Below, one piece after another: positions 46,161 through 55,355 of a stretch of 64,000 bases of DNA (the stretch's first letter is position 1; every line of letters starts with the position of its first letter). The notes under the pieces are model-generated. The model saw only the letters and a program-made list of their open reading frames with translations, was not told the origin of the DNA and searched no databases. A program made the position numbers and the translations under genes. The stretch is from Carettochelys insculpta (Eukaryota > Chordata > Testudines > Carettochelyidae): assembly GCF_033958435.1 (NCBI RefSeq), contig NC_134137.1, positions 124,780,001 through 124,844,000 of the forward strand, written 5' to 3'.

Positions 46161-46658
46161 CCTGTGAGGGCTCTGGTGGGGGTGGGCCCTGTGGGGGCCT
46201 GTTTTTCAGCTTTGAGGGGTACCTGCAAGGGCGTGCTGAGAACAGCTTGTGTCTGTGCTGCTAGCACGCTCTCAGCTTCCTGCCACGTTTCTGAGTCTGT
46301 GCAGCTTTAAGAGTGGCCAGACACAGGGATCAAAGAGCCCCACTGCTGCGAGCCGGGGTGTCTCTGCGCTCCAGCTGGCCAGCGTCATGGCAGGTTCCTC
46401 TTTCGAAAGAGCGAGCCGTGGAGTGTCTACACGTACCTTCTTTCAAAGGAGAATTTCGAAAGGGGGCGCTCTTCCTCATACAGGATTGGGGTCTGGATTT
46501 TGGATTCTGAGCCACATTTTTCTAATTTCCTTTCGAAAGAACACATTGTACACACAGGCCCCCTGCGTTCTACCAAAAGAGGGCCTGTAGTTTCGAAATT
46601 AAGTGCACCTGCAGACACAGCTACAGGGAATAGAGCCTATTTCAAAATAAGCCATAGT

Positions 46659-46890
46659 GGGCTTGTCTACACTACCACCCTCCTCCGAAGGGAGGATGGT
46701 AAGTAGGGTGTTGGGAGTTTACTCATGAAGGGCTGCGCTGCATACGCAGCACTTCATTAAGCAAACACCCCCACCCCCACCCTCGCAGCAACTTCGAAGT
46801 TTTAAACTATGAAGTACTGGCTCGCATCTAGCCATGGCTCACCCGCCCATACTTTGAAGTGCCGGGGCAACTTCGAAATCCCTTTACACA
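46659..46890. mobile_element. MITE-like element adjoining Harbinger 2
   Basis: It starts GGGCTTGTCTACACTACCAC and contains GGGCTGCGCTGCATACGCAG, ACTTCGAAGTTTTAAACTAT and GGGGCAACTTCGAAATCC. These are the TGTCTACAC end and TTCGAA motifs of the turtle-type Harbinger MITEs seen elsewhere here. The right end is not clear. Confidence 0.5.
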
Positions 46891-47486
46891 AAATTTTGAG
46901 TAAATGTGGATGCTTTAGTCTTTAGAACAATAACACAAATACCTTCCAAATTCTCTAGGTCTGCATGGACTATGTCAATGCAGTTGCCAGATGAATGAAA
47001 GAAGATAGAAGGATTGAAAAATCCTACACGCACATAGAATTTTTTTTAAGAGTCATGTGTGGGAGGTGAGCATCCACCTCTAATTTCTAAACGGGGTTAG
47101 CAGAACCTCATGCCCATAGGAGCACAGAAGACAGGTAAAATCCTGACCCCCTATGAAGCCAATGGCAAAGCTCTCATTGATTTCAGCAAAGCCTGGACTT
47201 CATTCCACATCTCATTACATTACAGAGAAAGCTGGGAGATTTGAGTGTCTCACTATTATTTTTTCTCCTACATTTTATAGTTGTTTTTATCATTGTTTTT
47301 CTTTTTAATGTTTCGCAGGGTGGCAGCGTAAATTTTAGTAACCACTTCTCTTCTAATGAGCTCATTCAAGGGAAAAAAGAAAGGAAGAATACTGTAAAGT
47401 TAATGTATTACATTATTGTTTGATTATTGTCATGTAGTCGCTGCCCTACTTGGTACAGTGGAATGTGGACATACGAGCATTCTGAG
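46891..47486. other. Non-coding stretch, nothing recognised
   Basis: No gene or repeat with clear ends was seen between the MITE and the CR1 fragment. Confidence 0.5.
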
Positions 47487-47830
47487 CACAGAACCATAGA
47501 ACTGGAAGGAACCCTGAGGGGACATCAAGTCCAGTCCCCTGCACTCACAGCAGGACCAAACACCACCCAGCCCATCCCTGACAGGTGTTTGTCTAAGCTG
47601 CTCTTAAAAACCTCCAATGATGAAGGTCCCTCGACCTCCTGAGGCAATTTTTTCCAATGCTTAACCACCCTGACAGTTTTCAGGAAGTTCTTCCTAATGC
47701 CCAACCCAAACTTCCCTTGTGCAATTTAAGCTTATTGCTGCTTGTCCTGTCCACAGAGGTGAAGGAGAATAACAACCTCCTTGTAACAACCTTTTCAGAT
47801 ACTTGAAGTATCGTGCTGACGTATACACCA
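47487..47830 (-). mobile_element. CR1 LINE 3' fragment, minus strand
   Basis: CACAGAACCATAGAACTGGA begins the inverted 3' end of CR1. The following GAACCCTGAGGGGACATCAA and CCTGACAGGTGTTTGTCTAA match the common bird/reptile CR1 3' region. The 5' end is lost by truncation near 47,830. It is a different subfamily from the 25.6/36.5-kb copies. Confidence 0.85.
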
Positions 47831-48930
47831 TTTTTTTCCAGGCCTATGAAGAAAAGGTCGCCTGAGGATGTCTGTATTCTTTTGCATCTTTATTTATGAC
47901 TCGGAACATTGGGGAAGTGAGATTTTATGGTGGGATGAGCTTGCTTATTACTAGGAGTCTGACGAGACCAATATTAAATGTTGTAAATAACAACAGTATT
48001 GTTATATGTTTGTATTATGGTATCACCTGGAGGCTTCATTGTATTAGGTGATAAAAAGACAAAGAGCTTACAGCCTATCCATGTTACCACACAGGAAGTA
48101 GGAATACTACATAAAGCATGAAGGAGTCTGATTAGTTTACTGAGGCCTGGTCTACACCTGAATTCCCAGGATGCAGTCTGCACAGCATTCCCAGAACCAT
48201 TGGCAGTGGTACTGGCCACATCTCCTACATAAAGGCTCACCTCAAATCTGAATGGTATGATCCACAAAGTAGCTTGAAAACTCTTCACAGCTAGAAATAC
48301 TCCTCTCTGTCACTGGGTGAGACAGCTCAGTTAACCAGCCTGTTAACCAAGCAAGACCATTCTGTTGAATCAAACTTTGTCAGCATCTCTGAAGAAGAAA
48401 ACTTCCTGGGGGGAGCTTACCTCATTACTGTCCATCAGCGTTCCCTGTAAGCAGAGTGCTTGGGCAGTCACTCCGGAGAGATTCAGGTGCCACCCAGCTG
48501 ACTGGCAAAGCACCCACAGCCAGCAGCATGGGTTTTTATTGCTGGTGCACATCATGCTGTGGGGCACGTAACAAAACTTATTCTGCATATGGATAGAAAA
48601 TAATTAGAGTGCTTGTTGCTGTCCATTATGAGGATGCATGCACCTTCCTGCGAAGCATGTAGTACTAGCTGCTGTCAGAGGGAGGGTATGGGAGTAGATG
48701 ACAACTGGTCTGATCTAGGACAGCCATCTTTGTGTTCCTAATTTCCCTTTAAATAAGGATTTAATTAATAAACTAATGAAAAAGAGTTGAAATTGCTTGG
48801 TATTACATTCAGTAAAGATGTGGAATAATGCAGAAGCTCTGAAGGGGCTATATACCATCTTGTTTCTTTTATTACAGTTAAAGATAACAAGCCACAAATC
48901 TGGACCTGCTTGTTTTCTTCTTTGTGACAG
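47831..48930. other. Region just upstream of the first FHL2 coding exon
   Basis: No further exon or CpG-rich promoter is visible. A GGCCTGGTCTACACCTGA word near 48,145 resembles a MITE end but no partner was found. The stretch ending TTTCTTCTTTGTGACAG at 48,930 is the splice-acceptor region of the next exon, so this DNA is probably FHL2 intron. Confidence 0.55.
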
Positions 48931-49107
48931 GTCAGGATTCTAGCCCCCAAAATGACTGAACGCTTTGACTGTCACTACTGCAAGGAGTCCCTGTTTGGCA
49001 AGAAGTACATCCTGAGAGAGGAGAGCCCCTATTGTGTGAAGTGTTATGAAAGCCTTTACTCCAACACATGTGAGGAATGCAAAAAACCCATTGGCTGTGA
49101 TTGCAAG
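48931..49107 (+). CDS. FHL2: FHL2 first coding exon (5'UTR end, half-LIM, LIM1 start)
   Basis: FHL2 is a LIM-only adaptor that binds integrin tails, transcription factors and sarcomere proteins in nucleus and cytoplasm; it has no enzymatic activity. The exon starts after TTTGTGACAG, includes 21 nt of leader, and the ATG lies at 48,952 with A at -3, a good initiation context. It encodes 52 residues (MTERFDCHYCKESLFGKKYI...) and ends TGCAAG|GTAACT at 49,107, phase 0. The half-LIM zinc ligands C7, C10, C28 and C31 are present, and C40/C43 open LIM1. The sequence matches vertebrate FHL2 closely (ERFDCH.C.ESLFGKKYIL), which separates it from FHL1, FHL3 and FHL5. Upstream non-coding exons must exist because of the splice acceptor, but were not located. 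Confidence 0.95.
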
Positions 49108-50029
49108 GTAACTGGGACTTGCCTTTCCTTGATATCACTTCTGTCAAAATAGATAGGACAGGCCCATTCCCTGCACAAAGCATGTACGCTCCCCACGAGA
49201 GATCTCCACAACATTACAGGAGAAAAGGGACCTGGGTGGAAGAGATCTGTTCAATAACATCGTAGTAACTAGATAGTTAGGAACCTCACCTCCCAAAGTT
49301 CTAAGCACCTCCTCGGAGGTCCACGGCAATCGAAGGTGTTCAACACGATTCGGGAAGTGCTTGGTCCAGATTTCCAAACATTTCCCTTAATTTTGGGTGC
49401 CTAACTTGATTATGACTTGCCCCATTTTTCCAAGGTGCTGAGTATTCACAGTTCCTGTTGCCTTGACGTTCAGCACCTCTAAAGAACGAAGCCCAAAGGT
49501 TCTAATGCTGGGCACCAGGAAAGTCAAATGCCCCAAATTATAGGGTCACTTTTGAAAGCTTGGGATTTAACCTCCCTGCTTGAGTTTCGTCTGGGTTAAA
49601 AGAGGCTACTAATGATTGCTGTACCTGCTTTATGCAGCTGATGTTAGGATTATTTGAATGCAAGTGAAGTACTTCAGCCGAAAACTGCAGGCTATTTATT
49701 ACGATCTAGGAGAAACTTAGAATATCAGCCTGGTGTTTAATGGATGAAAATGTTATTTTTCTTCCACACAACAAATGTGTTCATATTTTAATGATTCATT
49801 TAACAATAAAAATGCTACCTAAGTAACATGGGGCAGGAGCTATGAAAGAGACAACATGTGTGTCACATACAGTCTTGTAGCAGAAAGTGTCCATAGTACT
49901 CACTTAATGGGCTACCCAGGAACTTCCCCCTGCAGTAGGGTGTACTCAGTGTGGACAGATCTCTTTGCAAGTGAGCATAGAGTGGCAGCTATTTCCACCC
50001 CAGTTCCTTCTGGCAACAGCTGCTATGAT
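49108..50029 (+). other. FHL2 intron 1, first part
   Basis: Starts with the GTAACT donor. At about 49,260-49,560 the words AAGTTCTAAGCACCTCC and AAGGTGCTGAGTATTCAC resemble an old amniote interspersed repeat. Nothing else was recognised. Confidence 0.5.
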
Positions 50030-50910
50030 ACTGTGGCAGACCGCCTTGTCAGGTGACTCAGAGCACCAGCCAAGTCTCATTTTAGTCCCACCCCTTTCTG
50101 GGGTAACAAAGTCCGATAGATAATTCCGAGACCACGTCACTGGGTCCCCACCCTGACCAGATAGTCCTTACATCCTTCAGATTGGGATTGTAAATCATCC
50201 TTATTCCCTTCTGTGAGGGGAGCTTTCCCACCATTTTCCCAGGGTTGGTCGGGGAACCCAAGCTCTGGCTGTGTGCGCTGGCTTCCAGTCCAGAGAAGGA
50301 TGCGAGGATCAACAACTAAGGTCTGCTCCCTGGAGTCCTTCCGACTGCTAGCCTTTCCTCAGGCCTTTCCCCCTGCTCTTTCCCAGGCTTCTTGTAATGA
50401 GCACAGTTCCTTCCCACAGGTCCAGTTCCTGCTCTTGTGTTGAGGTCTTACACTACCACTGTGTCTTCAAATCATCTTCCCTCCCTGGGCTTCCTGCTTC
50501 TACTCTACAGTGCTCAGAGAGTGATAGTAAAGCTCCCCTCACCCCAATTTCCTGCAGTACTTCTGGGCTCCCTCTTCTATTATGCCTCACCCCGGCCCTG
50601 CCCACACACACCCTCCTTCAGGTGCAACTGGATGAGTTAATTGACTTCCCAGACACACATTAGCCCTGTCAGCACGGTATGCGTGGGGGAGATGCTTCCA
50701 TCGCACCCCTGTATAAGGGCATCCCCTCGGGAACACCAGTTCTACACCTCACCTCCCAGGTTAGCAGGTGTAGTTAATGGGACTGGCCAGAGTGCCCCGC
50801 TCTTCCAGCTCTTTGGTGATGGCCAAAATGACCTTTGGGTCACAAGCAGCTGGATGTGGGTTAAAACAGTTGTAAGGCTGTTCTCCTTTAACTTATACCA
50901 GAGGCTCTAA
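50030..50910 (-). mobile_element. Possible LTR-retroelement fragment
   Basis: Read on the minus strand, the segment has the look of an LTR/leader: GAGTCACCTGACAAGGCGG and GGGTTCCCCGACCAACCCTG, with purine-rich GAAGCAGGAAGCCCAGGGAG. No open frame for Gag or Pol is present and no clear LTR ends were found. It lies in FHL2 intron 1, opposite to the gene. Assignment is by general resemblance only. Confidence 0.3.
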
Positions 50911-51045
50911 CTTCTCCCAGTGTGGCCCTAGAGCCAGAGAGCTGCAAATGTGGCATAAGATCCTGAACCCAAGAGCAGTGGCTTGTGTTTTTGAAAGTAT
51001 ATTGAAACACATGCCATCCTACAGTCTGTCTTTAGGTCCTTAGAT

Positions 51046-51500
51046 AGCGTGACCATCCATCCCGTGTTGGGCGGGATGGTCCCGTATTTGGGAGGCCAAA
51101 AAGGCATCCCTACTTATTTTTTAAAAGGGACAAATTGTCCTGTATTTGGGCCCTCTCCCACCACTCGCCCATTCATCTTTTCCACCAGCAGCTCCTGGCT
51201 GGAGAGCACTTGGCTGCCACATTCATGACACTTCCCTGGAGTTCTGGGGCAGGTGGAGGGTGGCTGCCACTTCCCTGGGGCTTGCAGGGGTAGGGTAGGG
51301 GGGGAGGCGAGGGTGCCAGCTGCTTCCTCTTGGCTGGGGCTCTGGGGGTGGGGGAAGATGGCAGATACCGCTTGGCCGGGTCTCTGGGGCAGGAGAGGAG
51401 CACTGGTGGCTGCCACCTGTTTCCCAGCTCCCTGGGGCTTGGTGGAGCCGGGAGGGTCCGCCCTTCCCTGCCATATGACAGGGAGATATGGTTGCCCTAC
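51046..51500. mobile_element. hAT-like non-autonomous element in FHL2 intron 1
   Basis: The left end AGCGTGACCATCCATCCC and the right end in reverse AGGGCAACCATATCTCCC are inverted repeats. CCTTAGA occurs at both sides (51,038-51,044 and 51,501-51,507), fitting a 7-8 bp target-site duplication. The GC-rich interior has no supported gene. Confidence 0.6.
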
Positions 51501-51508
51501 CCTTAGAA

Positions 51509-52570
51509 ATAAGCTCAAAATGCTAACAGCCCTGTTTAGAATGCATGCACTGTCCAGGCCCAGATTGCTCGGCCGATAACCTAACTACTGCCAAAATGAA
51601 CCGTACACAATTTACACAACTATCATTTTCATGGTGGAAATGCACTGGAGAGGAGAGGCTAGGGTGGTGGAACCATAGTGTGGGGGAGGGAGAAGACATT
51701 GAAGTGAAGTCAAGGTCTCACTAAGGGTTAGGCACCTATTAAGGGATGGGTTCAGGAGACTAGAGTTGCAGAAGCTGGTGCAAATGCCACTTACTATCCC
51801 TTCCCAATTCACTCATCCACTGTGACACTTTGGGGACCTCAGGGATTATGTTACCACCTGTCCCCAACTCTGCATGGCTTTAATACAGTAGTGCTGTGAC
51901 CAACAGAGAGCATGCAGGTCACACCAGAGCTTCCACCTCCTTTCTGTAGGGTGGCCCCCAACACCTCTCCCCAGACCTAAATTTCTTCAGCACTGCTCTG
52001 CTGTGTCCAGCCCTCTCCTGCAACATTCACAGGAGTTAAATTCACTGCTCCTTTAAAGAGACAGTGAACAGCAGCTCGTTAATTTAACTAGGGTTTGACA
52101 AACATCCTGTTTGAATCCCACTACTGAACTGGTTTATCGTAAAAATAACACAAGCTTATTAAACAAAAGAGCCTTCTGTTTAAGTGATGCAAACTAGAAG
52201 GGGCAACAAGCAAACAGAAATCCATTTCTAAGTCAAAAACTTAATTTCAGGAAGTTTCCTGTCTCTGCTCAGTGCCCAAAGACTTGACCCTCTTGGTTGA
52301 AGGACCCAATGTTCTGTGATTTCAAGAGCTCTGACTCCCTTAATCCCTCAAGCAAAGGATGCCAAATGGCTTTTTTCCCCCTGCTTAAATCTTCCCAAAG
52401 TTCACTGACCCTCCTTCGAGAAGCAGGAAGATTTCCTGTAGGCACAGTCTCCAACTACTGAGATGGTTATTCAGTCAGTGCATGCCTGATGGCTTTGCTT
52501 ACTTTGCACGTAAATGTGCTTTTCTTTGTCACAACTTCCTTAATTTACACTGGGGACAGGTATATAGCCA
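51509..52570. other. FHL2 intron 1, unassigned part
   Basis: No gene or repeat with clear ends was recognised. Confidence 0.5.
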
Positions 52571-52684
52571 ATAAAGTGGGTTTCCCCCCATGAAAGCTCT
52601 TGGCCTAATAAATTTCTTGGTCTTTAAGGTGCCACAGGACTGCTTGTTGTTTTGAAGTTGAAACTAACACAACTACCCCTCTGG
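52571..52684 (-). mobile_element. tRNA-derived SINE, minus strand, regular form
   Basis: In reverse the copy reads CAGAGGGGTAGTTGTGTTAG, a linker with CAAAACAACAAGCAGTCC, then GGCACCTTAAAGACCAAGAA and GAGCTTTCATGGGGGGAAAC. Head, linker and body are in the usual order with no inverted arm, so it is a useful comparison for the fold-back copies. Confidence 0.8.
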
Positions 52685-53473
52685 GACTAAGTACATAGCT
52701 ATCTTCCCTCCTGTCTGGGAGAAAACCTCTTTTCCCCTTTGGTCACACACTCTGCGAAGATCCATCATTCCTCATGTACTTTTAACGTGCACATTTCCCA
52801 ATTGTATTAATCACCAGTTCATTATCATTAGTTATCTATAGTCCTGTACTATAGGACACCTTTTAGAGACACATTATGACAAGAGTGTGTGAGGTGTATG
52901 AGTATGTTAAAACTGGCAAGAGATGCTGACACAAAATAGTGACTCCTCAGTGGTCCTCTGTGTCACCTCCACCCCAGCTGAAAAGTCACTGGGAGATCCC
53001 CTTTAGGTGACATTTAATAGGTGAGAATGGTTTGCTACCCATGACAGGGGACAGGCAATAATATGTGAAATGGTAAATTCGGTACCAGCTTTCTGATACC
53101 TCATAAACACAAGGAGAGGGTCTGACTGACCTGATAAACTGAAATCAATTTTCTGCCCCTCTCTAGAATGCACTTTTGTTCTAACATCTCTGTCTAATAC
53201 CCTGAAAAGATATTTCCATGTGTTGACATTCAAGAATCCCAGGACTTGGACTGAGTTCAACAAATCTCAGACAAAGTATTCAGGAATTATTCAGGTTGAA
53301 CTTTTCAAGTTAGATTTATGGATATGGTGGGAGGCGGGCAGTGTTTTCCAATATAATCTTTTGTGCTTTGAAAACTAAACACTCTTTAATGGGAAATAAA
53401 TATGGGTAGTTACATTTTAATATTGCAGATGGTTGTTGGGTTTCTAACTTTAAACAAAAGACAGAAAACTGTC
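52685..53473. other. FHL2 intron 1, unassigned part
   Basis: No gene or clear repeat was identified between the two SINEs. Confidence 0.5.
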
Positions 53474-53485
53474 TCTGTGGAGAAT

Positions 53486-53670
53486 AGTAACAGAGGTAGC
53501 CATGTTAGTCTGTATTCTAACAAAACAAACCAGCAGTCATGTAGCCCTTTGAAGACTAACAAAATAATTTATTTGGTAATGATCTGAAGAAGTTGGTCCG
53601 TCTCACGGAAGCTCATCACCTATTAAATTATTTTGTTAGTCTTCAAAGGGCTACATGACTGCTGGTTTGT
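53486..53670 (+). mobile_element. Fold-back SINE (copy 4) with target-site duplication
   Basis: The head AGTAACAGAGGTAGCCATGT leads into a linker (AACAAAACAAACCAGCAGTC) and a sense body to about TTATTTGGTAATGA. An inverted, longer body follows, from TCTGAAGAAGTTGGTCCGTC back to the linker (GACTGCTGGTTTGT). Both arms carry the unusual CATGTAGCCCTTTGAAG, so they come from one template. TCTGTGGAGAAT flanks both sides (53,474-53,485 and 53,671-53,682). Confidence 0.9.
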
Positions 53671-53682
53671 TCTGTGGAGAAT

Positions 53683-54188
53683 GTAACTTCAGTATAACAA
53701 ATGAAGGTGAAGCTTTCTCAGTCAAGATATATTAAAAGGTATTGGACAGAACAACAAAACAGATAAATCATATCTACTATTGTAGTGTTCTTTTACTGCC
53801 TGTCCCACCACTCTTAAAACAGTTTCCTCCTAACCAACTTTCTCCCAAAAAAAAACAAACCCTCACAAAATAACAACATTGACAAGCATTGTGATGTGTG
53901 TTTCAAATAAGTTGATATTATTTTATCGCCTGTGTGTAATATAAAAACTGAAGGCCAGAGTAGGATCTGTATTGGTTTTCTTACTCATGTATCGCCGCTA
54001 TACAGCTGGAACATTTCAAGCTAGAATTTGATACATTTAAGTAACACCCTATGGGCCTTATTCTCCTCTCACTTGTGCCAGTGTACTGAAGAGTATGGTC
54101 ACTGAAGTTACCCTGGTGTGAAACTAGAGTCAAGACTTTTTTTTAATTCCAGTCCTCATTGTCACTTATGGAGCGCTGTGGCTCTTCG
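53683..54188. other. FHL2 intron 1, unassigned part
   Basis: No gene or clear repeat was identified. Confidence 0.5.
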
Positions 54189-54470
54189 GGGCTGCAGCTA
54201 CACTATAGAGTTTTGTTGACAAACAAGGCCTTCTGTCAACAAAACTATGGAGCGTCCACACTGCAAATGCGTTCTGTCAAGAATCTGTCTACAGGACGCA
54301 GCACTTTCACCGGCAGAGTTCTGTCTACATCAGCAGGAGAAGCTTTCCTGATAGTAGCATTATGCACACCACTATTTATGCCAGCAAAATTTATGTTGCT
54401 TGGGGCGTGTGTATTCACACCTCTGAGTGACATAAGTTTTGCTAGTATAAATGTAAGTGTCAACATGCCC
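54189..54470. mobile_element. MITE in FHL2 intron 1
   Basis: The left end GGGCTGCAGCTACACTATAG and the right end in reverse GGGCATGTTGACACTTACAT are weakly inverted. Inside the left end is a hairpin, GTTTTGTTGACA ... TGTCAACAAAAC. The style fits turtle MITEs with TACACTA ends; the superfamily is uncertain. Confidence 0.5.
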
Positions 54471-55281
54471 TACACTGAAGAAATTTTTTTTATTTAAATC
54501 TAAAGGGTTATTTAAAATTTTACAGCCCCTTTATTATACTTTCAGGGATGTCTGTGAATATAATTCACAAAGTGTGCAGACTGGTACTTTATTTAAAATG
54601 TCACAGAAACACAATTAACTAAATGACAACATGTGGAGTTAATAATACACCTGGCCTGAGGCCATCATTTTAACTATAAACATTTCTAGTTAATGTTTAT
54701 AAAACTCTGACAGGCAGATTAAAAATGTTGCATATTGAATGGCAGGAGGCCATGGTAGACCTTAAAAAAATATTCCAGTGTTGCTTTCAAAGCCAATGCA
54801 CATTATTCATATGCCAACAACTTCCAGAGGTCTCTTAAGAGTGGATTTGTACTTTTGAGAAATAGGCTTGTATTTCAAAGCCCATGTCACTGACGGACTT
54901 ACGCTACAGCTGTTGTTTTCCACACTTGCTTGAAAGACTGAACATTCTTTCTGGAAATTCCTCTATGATTTTCAAAAACTCAGATGTTCACATTTGATAA
55001 ACTGCTTAAATTTGACTTTTGAGTGTATTTTAGCATCTTTAAATTCTTTTTTAAGTTTCTTTGGCACAGAGAACATCACCAGTGTAGGAAATACCCACAA
55101 CCACTCACCTTTCTAATGCAGACCATTAGAAGACCTACAAAAGAACAAAAAAATCTGTTTACACAATATAAGAAAAAAAATTATAAGAAGATTGCTGTGG
55201 AAAGCTACCATGGCAGTGGGTGGGCCAGAAATTAATCAGAAAGGTCAACCTGAAATATGCACTGCAAACAGAAAATGAAAC
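54471..55281. other. FHL2 intron 1, unassigned part
   Basis: AT-rich; no gene or clear repeat was identified. Confidence 0.5.
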
Positions 55282-55289
55282 CACCAGTA

Positions 55290-55347
55290 ATTTTTGTAAT
55301 TGTTTTGACAGTATACAGACCAGCATGGCTTTCTCCCTGTTACTATT
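55290..55347 (-). mobile_element. Head-only SINE with target-site duplication
   Basis: In reverse this reads AATAGTAACAGGGAGAAAGC, ATGCTGGTCTGTATACTGTC and AAAACAATTACAAAAAT. The tRNA-like head ends at the A-rich linker and the body is missing. CACCAGTA flanks both sides (55,282-55,289 and 55,348-55,355), so this is a complete, separate insertion that stopped or was primed at the linker. Confidence 0.75.
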
Positions 55348-55355
55348 CACCAGTA

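Larger units (their letters stand above)
42766..46622 (+). mobile_element. Second PIF/Harbinger transposon, decayed
   Basis: Approximate inverted ends are ACTGTGTCTACATGGGAGCT (left) and AGCTGTGTCTGCAGGTGCAC (right, in reverse), with TTTCGAAAG-rich subterminal regions. It holds a transposase remnant on + and a Myb/SANT-like remnant on -, the same layout as the element at 21.6-26.9 kb. Coding sequence is more broken and differs in detail, so this is a separate subfamily and not a recent duplicate. Confidence 0.65.

Noticed and set aside
45553..46167. 204-codon + strand open frame
   Set aside because: Opposite the Myb/SANT-like remnant; no recognisable protein features.
48140..48240. MITE starting GGCCTGGTCTACACC
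   Set aside because: Only one end-like word is present, with no inverted partner nearby.
1..48930. Upstream non-coding FHL2 exons or promoter
   Set aside because: The acceptor at 48,930 implies upstream exons, but no conserved leader, CpG-rich promoter or donor could be identified from sequence alone.
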